A stretch of DNA of 64,000 nucleotides from Halomonas sp. M20 (GTDB taxonomy: Bacteria > Pseudomonadota > Gammaproteobacteria > Pseudomonadales > Halomonadaceae), in NCBI RefSeq assembly GCF_020622265.1, contig NZ_JACNMQ010000002.1:62001-126000 (forward strand). The letters are read 5' to 3'. This document shows, in pieces, positions 20,137 through 29,177 of the stretch. Below the pieces are notes generated by a model that was given only the letters and a program-made list of their open reading frames with translations, ran no database searches and was not told where the DNA came from. The first letter of the stretch is position 1, and every line of letters starts with the position of its first letter. Position numbers and translations under genes: made by a program.

Positions 20137-20536
20137 AGTGCTCCAGTTTTCTCGAGCCCAGGTCCATGGAAGGTTCCGTCGACCTTGGCAGCGTGTACGT
20201 CGTGCCAGTGTATGATTCCGGCGTAAAATGCGCCTACCCTACCCCAGCCATTCCTGCTGCGCCAGTTGTGCGCAGGCACCACAGAGCCACGGCAATGGCC
20301 AATAGCATCCCGAGGCTAGCCGCCACACGGGACTCTATGCAAGCATGCTCCGAAAATGGAGCAGGCCGAAAAGATAATATTAACGTTCGTTTATCAACCT
20401 GGGCCAGCTGAATGGCTGGGAAATCGAGTCGGGGGGTGACGAATATGAAGAGCAGGCAGCTCTATACCAATACACCCCGGCCGCTCTCGCGACCAGGGTG
20501 TTGGGTATAGCCGGGCTCACGCAGATTCAGGCGGTC
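20137..20536. other. 400-bp intergenic gap with imperfect hairpin
   Basis: Between topA and the DUF3141 gene, both read leftwards, so it should hold the topA promoter. I see no clear -35/-10 pair. A small stem-loop (TGCTCC/GGAGCA, 20346-20363) and a larger imperfect hairpin (20462-20477 with 20496-20510, sharing CTATACC/GGTATAG ends) are present. The latter lies 27 bp past the DUF3141 stop but lacks a T tail, so it is a weak terminator candidate. No open frame with a ribosome-binding site was found. Confidence 0.5.
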
Positions 20537-22996
20537 TCAGCTCGATTTGGAACCCTTGGGTGGGGTTGATTTACTCGTCTTTGGAGATGCCTTCTTACGC
20601 GTGCCACTCTTTCGAGTGGCCTTTGCCTTGCGCGGTTTTGCCCTGGATGAAGCGGCTTTGTCCGAAGCAGCCATGTTCGAAGCAGTCTTAGTCTTGTCCG
20701 AATTCGAACGAACCTGAGCAGAATCCTGCGCCTGAGCCGAGGCCTTTTCACTACCCGAATCAGTCGCCTTGACTGGCGTCGTTTCCTTAGCTGGCGTCGG
20801 CTCTTTGGCAGGTTTGGCTCGGGCGAAGAGCTGCTTGACCACGGCCAGGCGCGAACGGGTCTTGTCGTCCAGGGGTTCGCTTGCTTTCACTACCTGCTCG
20901 ATATGGGTCTCGTAGGTCTCGATGGTGGCGCGGTCTTCACCCTTCAGCATGGCCGGTATCGCCTCCATGGCCGCATGACCGTCCATGTTGAGAATTTCAA
21001 ACTCATCGCGTACCAATGTCTTGAAACGGTTCAGATCGATATCGGACCCCATTTCATCACGGGTCGCCTTCAGGCGTTGGAAGTTGCGTTCATCCGTGGT
21101 GGGAGAGCCCCCTAGCGCAAAAATGAGCGCGCGTACCGAGGCCTGGACGATATCTCCGTCAGCCACGGAATCCCGCAGCATCTGCTTGCGCTGCTCCATG
21201 AAACGACGATGTTCCGGAGAGGCGCCGGGCAAAGGCAGCGGGCGCTGATCGTCTGCCCGGAGCCCCATCAGTATCTGCAACCAGGGCTGGCCGTAAACCT
21301 TCATGAACATTCGTTCCGTGGCCTGGTCACGCAAATCGCGAAACGCGTTCAGGCCATGAACGATCTGATCCGACAGCATCCCTTCGAATATCTTGAATGG
21401 GTTGTCCGCCCCGACCTGATGACGATTGGCCTTGATCTTGTCCGCCAGTACCGGTAGCGGAGCAGCGGCAGGGTTGCGATCGGAAAGCAGCCGATAGCCG
21501 ACTTTCAGAGGGTGCGAGCGGCGTAATAGACTGGCCGCCTGAGGTGTCATCACCGCCTTGACCAAGGGCTGCAAGTAACGACGATAGAGCCCCAGGTTGA
21601 TGTTCGAAATTCGGGAGACGGTGGCAAAGCGTCGTTCGTCCTCGAGATTGGTCTTGACGATACTGTTGATGTCATCGAAATCCCGAGTGGCAAATTCGAG
21701 TAGATAATCACCGTCGATCAAATCCGGATTAGCCAGGGTGGCATCGCGCTTGTTGACCTTGGCTTCATACAAGCCTGGCGGCAAGATATCGATGTAATCC
21801 ATGTTTGCGGTGAATTCGGTATGCTCCTTGCGCGAAACGCTGCCGGATACAAAGATCCCCAGATGCCCGGTCGTGTCATGGATGCAGTAAACAATAGTCT
21901 GGTCATGGGCCTGAATATCTTCCACGCTATCGTAGAGATCATCGATCCAGCCAATCGCTTGGGGCGGTGGCGTGATGTCGTCACCTTGAGAGCAGAACAC
22001 CACGATGGGCGAACGCACATTGCGCAAGTCGATGCGTCGCCCATCCCGGGTGAGCAGCTGAGACGTGCTCAGGCGGTTGCCGATGAACAGGTTATCGACG
22101 ATATACTGTATCTCTTCGCTGTTGAGCACTACGTGGCCACCCCACCAGCGCTCGAAATCCAGATAGCGCTGCGCCTCTTTATCGACATTGGCGTAGAGAT
22201 TGTACTGCTTGCTCCAGAGCGTATTGGCGGGATTGAGCTTCTCGAAGTTCTGTACCAGCCAGGCACCGTCAAAATGGCCATCACCCAGATCGCCGACCAA
22301 AGCCGTCAGCCAGCTACCTCCCATCATGCCCGCGGAATAACGCATCGGGGCCTTGCCCCGCTCGCCTGCCCAATAGGAGAGAGGAGCGCCGGCAATGAGA
22401 ATGGGGCCGAAGCACTCCGGTTCCAGGGCAGCCGCCATCATGATCTGCCAACCGGCCTGACAGTTGCCTACTACCATGGGCCGTTCGGCGACATCAGGAT
22501 GACGCTCGATGACATGGCGCAGGAACTGCACTTCCGCTTCGACGACATCCCCGACGGTCTGGCCCGGTTGGGGAAACGGAAGAAAGCCGATGAAATAACA
22601 CGGGTGCCCAGCGCGGAGCGCCACACCCAGTTCACTGTCCGGCTTGAAGCCTCCGATACCGGGGCCGTGACCTGCCCGGGGGTCGACCACCACGAAGGGG
22701 CGCATGCTTTCGTCGATCTCGACGCCTTCGGGGGGCAAGATGCGCATCAGTTCGTAATTGACGGGATAAGGCAGATCGCGCCCATCCATCAATACTTCGG
22801 AATCGAAACCCAGCACGTTAGGCTTGGTCTCTTTCATGTGGGCAAGATACTGATTGCCGCGCTGGCGCATGACGTCTAGGTAGAGCACGCTGCGCTCACC
22901 GGCGTCACGCCAATAATCGATCGCGGCTTTACCCAACCCCAACGGGTCCCACACAGGACGCGTCATTTCCACGAAGGAAGCAGTGAGAAGGAACAT
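20537..22996 (-). CDS. DUF3141 protein: PHA-synthase-like alpha/beta hydrolase with a histone-H1-like tail
   Basis: 819 residues. The first 420 resemble polyhydroxyalkanoate synthases: nucleophile elbow VVGNCQAGW with Cys179, CSQGDDITPPP with Asp339/340, and HDTTGHLGIFVSG with His378, giving a Cys-Asp-His triad. EEIQYIVDNLFIGNRL mirrors the PhaC segment before the lid. The middle (about 420-720) is the DUF3141-specific helical part. The last 100 residues are low-complexity Lys/Ala/Ser/Pro (KPAKEP, KETTPVK, RKAKATRKSGTRKK), like the DNA-binding tail of histone H1 or PhaF phasins. No phasin or phaA/B genes are nearby. GGAG lies 8 nt before the ATG. I infer polymer or acyl-ester chemistry, but polymer synthesis is unproven. 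Confidence 0.82.
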   Translation of the reverse strand: MFLLTASFVEMTRPVWDPLGLGKAAIDYWRDAGERSVLYLDVMRQRGNQYLAHMKETKPNVLGFDSEVLMDGRDLPYPVNYELMRILPPEGVEIDESMRPFVVVDPRAGHGPGIGGFKPDSELGVALRAGHPCYFIGFLPFPQPGQTVGDVVEAEVQFLRHVIERHPDVAERPMVVGNCQAGWQIMMAAALEPECFGPILIAGAPLSYWAGERGKAPMRYSAGMMGGSWLTALVGDLGDGHFDGAWLVQNFEKLNPANTLWSKQYNLYANVDKEAQRYLDFERWWGGHVVLNSEEIQYIVDNLFIGNRLSTSQLLTRDGRRIDLRNVRSPIVVFCSQGDDITPPPQAIGWIDDLYDSVEDIQAHDQTIVYCIHDTTGHLGIFVSGSVSRKEHTEFTANMDYIDILPPGLYEAKVNKRDATLANPDLIDGDYLLEFATRDFDDINSIVKTNLEDERRFATVSRISNINLGLYRRYLQPLVKAVMTPQAASLLRRSHPLKVGYRLLSDRNPAAAPLPVLADKIKANRHQVGADNPFKIFEGMLSDQIVHGLNAFRDLRDQATERMFMKVYGQPWLQILMGLRADDQRPLPLPGASPEHRRFMEQRKQMLRDSVADGDIVQASVRALIFALGGSPTTDERNFQRLKATRDEMGSDIDLNRFKTLVRDEFEILNMDGHAAMEAIPAMLKGEDRATIETYETHIEQVVKASEPLDDKTRSRLAVVKQLFARAKPAKEPTPAKETTPVKATDSGSEKASAQAQDSAQVRSNSDKTKTASNMAASDKAASSRAKPRKAKATRKSGTRKKASPKTSKSTPPKGSKSS

Positions 22997-23174
22997 GTCT
23001 TGGCTCCGTAGGTGAAATTGCTGCGCTGCAAGATAACGTTCTCGCCATTCTAACCGTATTGAAGTCTGACGTCAGTTACTATGAGTTAAACCATTAAAAA
23101 GAGAGGACCAGCACTCATTTTTCAGATTTTTATAGGATTACCCATTCACTAACAGCTCACATCCGATGATAAAA

Positions 23175-23202
23175 AATGCGCCCGACCAAGATCGGGCGCA
23201 TT
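23175..23202 (-). terminator. Rho-independent terminator after the DUF533-like gene
   Basis: Arms 23175-23185 and 23192-23202 (11 bp, perfect, GC-rich). On the minus strand the stem runs into TTTTTT. It lies 57 bp past the stop of the small gene upstream. Confidence 0.9.
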
Positions 23203-23259
23203 GAACGGACGGATTGAACGGCTAAATTGGTGCCCATACACCGCTTCGAGAGAAAGCCA

Positions 23260-23589
23260 TCATACATCCGAGCCAGGCGTTCCTTTTATGGGCTCCTCGG
23301 TTGCAGTCCGAGTGCTATCGCTGGTCGCATATGAATTGAGGCTCCCTGTGGTGCGGTAAGTACTCTCCTGATCGCGCTGACGCGATTGCCAGGCCAGGGC
23401 GCCTAGCCCTGCGACAATGCCATACTTCAAGGTCTTGCCTATGAGACTGCGCCCTCCTCGACTACTGACCAGCAGGCCTACGAGACCGCCGGCAAGCGCA
23501 CTGCGAGTATCGACACCATGCTCGCGAGAGGAGTCGCACAGTTCCCCTGCCGCCTTGGTCAACTGATTCAAAGCGCCTTTATCTTCCAT
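23260..23589 (-). CDS. Small DUF533/YebE-like membrane protein lacking the TerB domain
   Basis: 109 residues. The central part (ALAGGLVGLLVSSRGGRSLIGKTLKYGIVAGLGALAW, residues about 31-67) matches the glycine-rich membrane segment of YebE/DUF533 proteins, with G-x-x-G-R-S-L-x-x-x-x-L-K-Y-G. YebE continues into a TerB-like cytoplasmic domain. Here that is missing and replaced by a short Ser/Thr-rich tail (RTTGSLNSYATSDS). It is therefore a natural short form or a truncated relative. AAGGAGAAGACGTT precedes the ATG, a good ribosome-binding site, so it is probably translated. Role unknown, possibly envelope stress. Confidence 0.6.
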   Translation of the reverse strand: MEDKGALNQLTKAAGELCDSSREHGVDTRSALAGGLVGLLVSSRGGRSLIGKTLKYGIVAGLGALAWQSRQRDQESTYRTTGSLNSYATSDSTRTATEEPIKGTPGSDV

Positions 23590-23703
23590 AACGTCTTCTC
23601 CTTAGGGGTAAAACAACATTGATGATCTGATCCTATTAGGTTCCAGAATGGCCTATCACGCAAGGCTTCAACTACAAGAAAGCGTAGCTTGCTTCAATAA
23701 AAA

Positions 23704-23730
23704 AACCCCATGGCCTGGGCGCATGGGGTT
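23704..23730 (-). terminator. Rho-independent terminator of the lip cluster
   Basis: Arms 23704-23712 and 23722-23730 pair perfectly (AACCCCATG/CATGGGGTT), followed on the minus strand by TTTTT and ATT. It lies 21 bp past the lipA stop and is the only strong terminator I see between proA and this point. Confidence 0.9.
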
Positions 23731-23751
23731 GAGAGCTGATACACACTGCGA

Positions 23752-24750
23752 CTACTTGACTTCGACACCGTGCGCTTGCTTGTCCGCATGATAGGACGAA
23801 CGCACCAGCGGCCCGGAAGCAACATGAGTAAAGCCCATTGCCTTGCCTTGCTCGGCAAACCAGTCAAAGGTATCCGGATGCACCCAGCGATCCACGGGCA
23901 AGTGGTTACGGGAAGGCTGCATGTACTGCCCCAGGGTCAGCATGTCCACATCGTGAGCACGCAGATCGCGCATCACCTCAATGACCTCCTCATCGGTCTC
24001 GCCGACACCAAGCATCAGCCCGGACTTGGTCAACACGTCAGGGCGGCGTGCCTTGTAGCCCTTGAGTAGATCCAGAGACCACTGGTAGTCCGCTCCAGGG
24101 CGCACCCGGCGATAGATCGACGGCACGGTTTCCAGATTGTGGTTGAAGACGTCCGGCGGCGTCTGCTCGAGAATATCCAATGCCTTTTGCATCCTACCGC
24201 GAAAATCCGGCACCAGCACTTCGATCTCGATCGACGGGCTGTCGTTACGAATTTCCCGAATGCAGTCGACGAAATGCTGAGCCCCGCCATCGCGCAGATC
24301 GTCACGATCCACCGAGGTGACCACGACATATTTCAAGCGCATCTCGGCGATGGCTTCGGCCAATTCCCGCGGCTCGTTCTCGTTGAGCGCGTTGGGACGA
24401 CCATGAGCCACATCGCAGAAGGGGCAGCGTCGGGTGCAGATGTCGCCCATGATCATGAAGGTGGCAGTGCCGCCATTGAAGCACTCACCAATGTTGGGGC
24501 AAGTGGCTTCCTCACAGACGGTATGCAGACCATGCTTGCGCAGCGTCTGCTTTATGCGCGTCACTTCCTGAGATACCGGCATGCGTACCCGCAGCCAATC
24601 GGGCTTCTTGGGCAGCGTCTCGGTGGGAATCACCTTCACCGGAATGCGCGCCACCTTGTCGGCACCACGCAATTTGACGCCCCGCTCGGCACGGGGTTTC
24701 TTGGGGGCCGTAGTGGCCCGTTCCTGACTAGCGACGGTGGTATCGGTCAT
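23752..24750 (-). CDS. lipA: Lipoyl synthase
   Basis: Radical-SAM enzyme that inserts two sulfurs into the octanoyl chain carried by E2 subunits and GcvH, completing lipoate synthesis. Both iron-sulfur cluster motifs are present: the auxiliary one from [12 protein letters not shown] and the SAM-binding [10 protein letters not shown]. The C-terminal [11 protein letters not shown] carries the conserved Ser that caps the auxiliary cluster. I use ATG 24750 (MTDTTVAS), 332 residues; a longer frame to 24822 runs into lipB without a better ribosome-binding site. lipB ends 5 bp upstream. The BkdB E2 at 10.8 kb is one expected client. Confidence 0.97.
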   Translation of the reverse strand: MTDTTVASQERATTAPKKPRAERGVKLRGADKVARIPVKVIPTETLPKKPDWLRVRMPVSQEVTRIKQTLRKHGLHTVCEEATCPNIGECFNGGTATFMIMGDICTRRCPFCDVAHGRPNALNENEPRELAEAIAEMRLKYVVVTSVDRDDLRDGGAQHFVDCIREIRNDSPSIEIEVLVPDFRGRMQKALDILEQTPPDVFNHNLETVPSIYRRVRPGADYQWSLDLLKGYKARRPDVLTKSGLMLGVGETDEEVIEVMRDLRAHDVDMLTLGQYMQPSRNHLPVDRWVHPDTFDWFAEQGKAMGFTHVASGPLVRSSYHADKQAHGVEVK

Positions 24751-24755
24751 CGGTC

Positions 24756-25448
24756 CTATCCTGCTGTTCGGGAAGAATCGGCGGTTAACTCGGACATGAC
24801 CCCCTGGGGCATGCCTCGGCACTCATTGATGCTGTCATCACCCAGCCGCGCGACCAGGCACTGCAACAGGCGGGTCGCTTGTTCATCGATATCCGGGCGG
24901 TGCTCGCTCAGATCGCATAGCTGAGTCATGCTCAAACCGGCATAGCCGCATGGGTTGATACGAGCGAAGGGCGCAAGATCCATGTAGATATTGAATGCAA
25001 CCCCATGAAAACTGCAACCCCGGCGGATGCGCAGGCCCAAGGATGCAATCTTGGCATCACCAACATAAACCCCAGGCGCCTCGGCGCGGGGATGCGCCTC
25101 GACACCTTGTTCGGCCAGCACGTCGATCACACTGCCTTCCAGGGCCGTAACCAGCTCACGTACCCCCAGCTTACGCCGGCGCACATCCAGCAGCGGATAC
25201 ATGACCATTTGGCCCGGGCCGTGATAGGTCACTTGCCCCCCTCGATCGGTATGCACCACGGGGATGTCGCCGGGAACGAGCACATGCTCGGGGCGGCCAG
25301 CCTGTCCCTGGGTGAATACCGGCTCGTGTTCGACGAGCCAGATTTCATCCCGAGACGTCGAATCCCGACGATCGGTGAACGCACGCATGGCACGCCACAC
25401 CGGGGCATAGGGCAAGCAGCCCAGACGATAAACGTCCAGTGCGGCCAT
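24756..25448 (-). CDS. lipB: Octanoyl-[acyl carrier protein] transferase
   Basis: Transfers octanoate from acyl-ACP to the lipoyl domains, the step before LipA. Motifs: [31 protein letters not shown] with the conserved Arg-Gly-Gly and His, the [20 protein letters not shown] stretch containing the active-site Lys in AKIAS, and [12 protein letters not shown]. The acyl-accepting Cys is in INPCGYAGL. 230 residues, slightly longer than E. coli LipB. The ATG follows the DUF493 gene stop directly (TGAATG), so translation is coupled. Confidence 0.96.
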   Translation of the reverse strand: MAALDVYRLGCLPYAPVWRAMRAFTDRRDSTSRDEIWLVEHEPVFTQGQAGRPEHVLVPGDIPVVHTDRGGQVTYHGPGQMVMYPLLDVRRRKLGVRELVTALEGSVIDVLAEQGVEAHPRAEAPGVYVGDAKIASLGLRIRRGCSFHGVAFNIYMDLAPFARINPCGYAGLSMTQLCDLSEHRPDIDEQATRLLQCLVARLGDDSINECRGMPQGVMSELTADSSRTAG

Positions 25449-25751
25449 TCATAGCACCATGTGGACACGACCCGTCGCCTTGAGCGCGGCAAACAGAGTC
25501 TTTAGCTGATCGTTACCGGTAGCGGTAATTGTCACCCGCAGCGACTGAAACCGCCCCTTGCGACTATCGACTGCCGTAACGGCATTGCTCTCGAAACCCG
25601 GCACATGCGCCTTGAGCACCTCGACGATGGCTGCCTGAAAATCCGGCGCAGCATTACCCACGATCTTGAGTGGGTAATCACAGGGAAACACGATCTTGGG
25701 AGCCGGCTGAGAGTCTTCGGTGCGTAAATCCCGCAAAGACTTGTCACTCAT
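25449..25751 (-). CDS. ybeD: DUF493 family protein YbeD
   Basis: 100-residue cytoplasmic protein with an ACT-like ferredoxin fold, commonly encoded between dacA/dacC and lipB in gammaproteobacteria. Family features: FPCDYPLKIVGNAAPDFQA, SRKGRFQSLRVTITATG, and the C-terminal LKATGRVHMVL. It has been proposed to regulate lipoate synthesis or transport in other species because of its place, but its biochemical role is not settled. Start ATG at 25751; the stop abuts the lipB start. Confidence 0.9.
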   Translation of the reverse strand: MSDKSLRDLRTEDSQPAPKIVFPCDYPLKIVGNAAPDFQAAIVEVLKAHVPGFESNAVTAVDSRKGRFQSLRVTITATGNDQLKTLFAALKATGRVHMVL

Positions 25752-25839
25752 GATGATTACTCGGCAACTCTATTTCCGAGTATTCTACTCAACCTTTGCA
25801 TCATGACCAAGGGGCAGGCATGGGGAACAAGGCAAGTGC

Positions 25840-25863
25840 TGGCCATGGCGAACACCATGGCCA
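25840..25863. repeat. Short perfect inverted repeat downstream of dacC
   Basis: Nine-bp arms 25840-25848 and 25855-25863 (TGGCCATGG/CCATGGCCA) with a 6-nt loop lie 9 bp past the dacC stop. There is no T run. It could slow or protect the 3' end within the long transcript, lowering lip gene expression relative to the wall genes; this is a guess. Confidence 0.5.
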
Positions 25864-25871
25864 AGGGTGGA

Positions 25872-27062
25872 TCAGTCGAACAGGCCGGTGACAAACATCA
25901 CGATATTGTCCCATAGACGCTTGAAGATGCCGCCTTCCTGGATGTTTTCCAGAGCAATGAGCGGCTGCTCCTTGACCACCTTCTCACCCAGCATCACCTT
26001 GAGGGTGCCCAGGTGCTGCCCGGCTTCGATCGGCGCCTTGATAGTCTCCTGAATATCGAGCTTGGCGGTCATGCTCTCGCGCTTGCCCTGGGGAGCCGTC
26101 AGATAGACGTCCTCACTCACCCCTAGACGCAGGGTATCCTTTTCTCCTCCCCACACCCGGGGTTCGTTGAGCACGGCACCGCTGTCATACAGCTTGGCGG
26201 TTTCGAAGAAGCGAAAACCATAGCTCAAGAGCTTTTGCGCTTCCTGAGCCCGGGCCTCGTCCGAATTGGTTCCCATGACCACCGCGATCAGCCGTGTATC
26301 CTCTTTCTTGGCCGAGGCCACCAGGCAGTAACCGGCGGCTTCGGTATGGCCGGTCTTTAGACCATCGACGGAAGGATCGCGCCACAATAGGCGATTGCGG
26401 TTGGGCTGACGGATATCATTATAGGTGAAGTACTTTTCGGAGTAGGTGTCGTAGTGATCCGGGTAGTCCTTGATGATGTGCTTGGCCAGTATGGCTAGAT
26501 CCTTGGCGGAGGCGTAATGATCCTCGTGAGGCAGCCCGGTGGCATTGATGAAGTGGGAATTGCTCATTCCCAGGCGCTGGGCCTGCTGATTCATCAGATC
26601 CGCAAAGGCGGACTCGGAGCCGGCAATATGTTCCGCCAAGGCGACGCTGGCGTCATTGCCCGATTGAATGACCACGCCCTTGAGCAGGTTATCGACACTG
26701 ACCTGAGTGCCCTCTTTGATAAACATTCGAGAGCCGCCGGTGCGCCAGGCTTTTTCGCTGATACTGACCTGATCCTCGGGGGAAATACGGTTCTCATCTA
26801 TTTCCCGCTCGACGATATAGGCCGTCATCATCTTGGTGAGGCTCGCCGGAGGCAGTGATTGCTCTGCCTCGTGCTCGACCAGCACCTCGCCACTGTTGGC
26901 ATCCATCAATAGCCAGGAACTCGCCGCCAGCGCCGGCGGCGATGGCACCATCGACTCCGGCAGTGCTTGCTGGGCCTGAACCGGCGCTATCGATAGCGCG
27001 CAAATGGCCAAGGTGGCAGGTAACAGGCGCCCTAGCGTACGGGGTAAAGCAGACAGTCTCAT
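25872..27062 (-). CDS. dacC: D-alanyl-D-alanine carboxypeptidase (PBP5/6 type)
   Basis: Periplasmic penicillin-binding protein that removes the terminal D-Ala from peptidoglycan pentapeptides. A signal peptide is at residues 1-30 (ending VQAQQA). Active-site motifs are SLTK (Ser nucleophile and Lys), SGND (SxN) and KTGHTEAAGYC (KTG). The C-terminal region after 290 is the beta-sandwich PBP5_C domain, ending in an amphipathic membrane anchor (LWDNIVMFVTGLFD). 396 residues, standard. It follows rlpA by 40 bp in the same operon. dacA would be an equally valid name, since DacA and DacC cannot be told apart by motif. Confidence 0.94.
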   Translation of the reverse strand: MRLSALPRTLGRLLPATLAICALSIAPVQAQQALPESMVPSPPALAASSWLLMDANSGEVLVEHEAEQSLPPASLTKMMTAYIVEREIDENRISPEDQVSISEKAWRTGGSRMFIKEGTQVSVDNLLKGVVIQSGNDASVALAEHIAGSESAFADLMNQQAQRLGMSNSHFINATGLPHEDHYASAKDLAILAKHIIKDYPDHYDTYSEKYFTYNDIRQPNRNRLLWRDPSVDGLKTGHTEAAGYCLVASAKKEDTRLIAVVMGTNSDEARAQEAQKLLSYGFRFFETAKLYDSGAVLNEPRVWGGEKDTLRLGVSEDVYLTAPQGKRESMTAKLDIQETIKAPIEAGQHLGTLKVMLGEKVVKEQPLIALENIQEGGIFKRLWDNIVMFVTGLFD

Positions 27063-27102
27063 GTCGTTGTATCTCGTGATTCGTGCTGAAAAGAAATGAG
27101 GC

Positions 27103-28101
27103 TCACTCTTGAGCTCTTATGGTAAATGCTTGCGCAAAGCCTACCTGCTTGAGCTCTTGGCGCAGAGCCTCCAAGGCAGGCTGGTCATTCACCGGTCCGA
27201 CCTGGACCCGATGCATGCGGGTATCGCTATCGACCCGTACCGGGCGATCGAGCGTATTTTGCAATCGTTTCTGGAGCGCTTGCGCGCCAGCTTCGGAGCC
27301 GAGCGCCGCCACCTGCAAGTACATACGTGAACCGCTACCGGCCACCGGAGGCGTAGCGAGCGATGCTGGCCGGGCCTGGCTCGTTTGAACATTGCTTGCC
27401 TGGGCAGAAGGCGACATGCCTGACTCGGCACTCGTTGCGGCCGCTTGAGCGACACGCGGCGGTGCGCTGGATTGGGCGGTTCGCTGCTGGCGTTGCTGAC
27501 TCGCTTGCCATGCCACCGGATCGATGGCCTCGACCTGTACATGACCGGTGCCATTGCCAAGGATATCGAGACGTGCCGCTGCCGCATAAGAAAGATCGAT
27601 CAGGCGATCGCCGTGAAACGGGCCGCGATCGTTGACCTTGACGATGACGGAACGACCGTTGTTCGTATTGGTGACCCGCGCATAGGTAGGCAACGGCAAT
27701 GAACGGTGGGCCGCGGACATCTTGTACATGTCGTAGATCTCGCCACTGGCGGTGGCATAGCCTTGAAACTTCTGGCCGTACCAGGAGGCGGTACCGCGCT
27801 TCTTGTAACCCGCCGGGTCAGCCAGTACATGGTAGGTCTTCCCCCACACCTGATAGGTGGAGCGATTACCGCTGGCGGATCTTGGCTCGACCCGGGGAAC
27901 AGCATCCGGCACATCGGAAACGTCCGGAGGCAGATCCGGGTAGGCATCGCTATCCATGGCGTAACGTCCACCAGCACTCTTTTTTGCAGCACTGGTCTTT
28001 GAAGCACTGGCGGCATTCTCGCCCTTGTAGCCGCCGCCTCCACCCGCACATCCGACCAGCAACGTACAGGCCAAGCCGATATAAAGCAGCGGTCGACTCA
28101 T
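27103..28101 (-). CDS. rlpA: Septal ring lytic transglycosylase / lipoprotein RlpA
   Basis: Outer-membrane lipoprotein; in Pseudomonas aeruginosa it cleaves naked glycan strands at the septum. The N-terminus has a lipobox (ACTLLVGC, Cys18 acylated). The double-psi beta-barrel domain shows GTASWYGQKFQGYATASGE, MSAAHRSLPLPTYARVTN and VNDRGPFHGDRLIDLSYAAA; the catalytic Asp lies in the last of these. A Ser/Ala/Gln-rich linker leads to a C-terminal SPOR domain (YLQVAALGSEAGAQALQKRL), which binds denuded septal peptidoglycan. The start overlaps the end of mltB by 4 bp. Confidence 0.95.
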   Translation of the reverse strand: MSRPLLYIGLACTLLVGCAGGGGGYKGENAASASKTSAAKKSAGGRYAMDSDAYPDLPPDVSDVPDAVPRVEPRSASGNRSTYQVWGKTYHVLADPAGYKKRGTASWYGQKFQGYATASGEIYDMYKMSAAHRSLPLPTYARVTNTNNGRSVIVKVNDRGPFHGDRLIDLSYAAAARLDILGNGTGHVQVEAIDPVAWQASQQRQQRTAQSSAPPRVAQAAATSAESGMSPSAQASNVQTSQARPASLATPPVAGSGSRMYLQVAALGSEAGAQALQKRLQNTLDRPVRVDSDTRMHRVQVGPVNDQPALEALRQELKQVGFAQAFTIRAQE

Positions 28102-29114
28102 GCCTCGCTCTCCAGGGCGTTGCGGATGCGCTGCGCCAGAGTGGTCACTGCCATGGCGTAAAGATGGCTGTGGTTATAGCGCGTGATGACATAGAAATTG
28201 TTGTGCCCAAGCTCATAGCGCATCGTTCCATCCTCGACCTCAAGCGCCAGCGGCACGACCTGAGACGAGTCTTCGAGCGAACCGGCATCCGCCTCGACGC
28301 CTTGCGTTCGCAGAGTGCCGATGCTGGCGTAGGGCTTCTGGGTACGATTGAAGTCGATTTCCTTGGGCGGTGTTGCCGGGCCCTTGGCCGCGGTAACGAT
28401 AGCACCATCCGCGGACCAGCCATGGCGAGCAAAATAGTTACCAACGCTGCCGATGGCATCCACGGGATTGTGCCAGAGATCGCGCTTGTCATCGCCGTCG
28501 AAGTCCACCGCATAGGCCTGATAGCTGGTGGGAATGAACTGGGGAAAGCCCATGGCACCGGCATAGGAGCCCTGCAGAGTCAGCGGATCGACATTCTGCT
28601 CGCTAGTCAGCTCGAGAAATGCTGCCAACTCGCCGCGAAAGAAATCCCCCCGCTTGGGATGATGAAATGCCAGGGTAGCAAGGGAGTCGATGACACGATG
28701 GGTGCCGGTATGTCGGCCATAGAAGGTTTCGACGCCAATGATGGCGGCGATCACTTCCGGTGCGACGCCGTATTTCGACTGGGCGCGATCGAAGGCCTCC
28801 CGATGTGCCTTGATGAAAGCAACGCCTTCCTCGATGCGCTGGGGCTTGATGAAAATGTCCCGATACTCGTGCCATACCAGACGGCGCTCCGCAGCACCGG
28901 TCATTGCCTCAAGCACTGCAGGTCGAAATTCGGCCTGTTGCAGTGCAAGCTCCAGCCAATCGCGATCGATGCCACGAGCCTCAAGCTCCTTGACCAGCGC
29001 TTGGGTCTCGGAATTTTGAGCAGGATCGAAGTCTTCTTTGGCCTGAGCCGTTTGGCTTAGAAGCATTGCCGTAGCGAACACCGCACCCGTGGTCTGGCGA
29101 AGGACAGCCTTCAT
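28098..29114 (-). CDS. mltB: Lytic murein transglycosylase B
   Basis: Cleaves the MurNAc-GlcNAc bond, forming anhydro ends, for wall turnover. A signal peptide is at the N-terminus (ending QTAQA); there is no lipobox, so it should be soluble in the periplasm, unlike E. coli MltB. The catalytic Glu is in AIIGVETFYGRHTG, and the family motifs GAMGFPQFIPTSYQAYAVDFDGD and DAIGSVGNYFARHGW follow. 338 residues. Encoded 63 bp after rodA. Confidence 0.95.
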   Translation of the reverse strand: MKAVLRQTTGAVFATAMLLSQTAQAKEDFDPAQNSETQALVKELEARGIDRDWLELALQQAEFRPAVLEAMTGAAERRLVWHEYRDIFIKPQRIEEGVAFIKAHREAFDRAQSKYGVAPEVIAAIIGVETFYGRHTGTHRVIDSLATLAFHHPKRGDFFRGELAAFLELTSEQNVDPLTLQGSYAGAMGFPQFIPTSYQAYAVDFDGDDKRDLWHNPVDAIGSVGNYFARHGWSADGAIVTAAKGPATPPKEIDFNRTQKPYASIGTLRTQGVEADAGSLEDSSQVVPLALEVEDGTMRYELGHNNFYVITRYNHSHLYAMAVTTLAQRIRNALESEA

Positions 29115-29177
29115 TGTCTTGCGACTCCCTGTTGCTCCTGATGCGCCTTGCAGTTATTGATCACGTAGCAAATCTTG

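Noticed and set aside
20462-20510. Rho-independent terminator for the DUF3141 gene
   Set aside because: The stem is imperfect and no T run follows; kept only as a weak hairpin in the gap entry.
21821-22879. 352-codon open frame on the plus strand
   Set aside because: Antisense to the conserved triad region of the DUF3141 gene; no start signals.
27699-29060. 453-codon open frame on the plus strand
   Set aside because: It lies opposite mltB and part of rlpA, both unmistakable; the protein is rich in Arg, His and Ser as expected for a shadow frame in GC-rich DNA.
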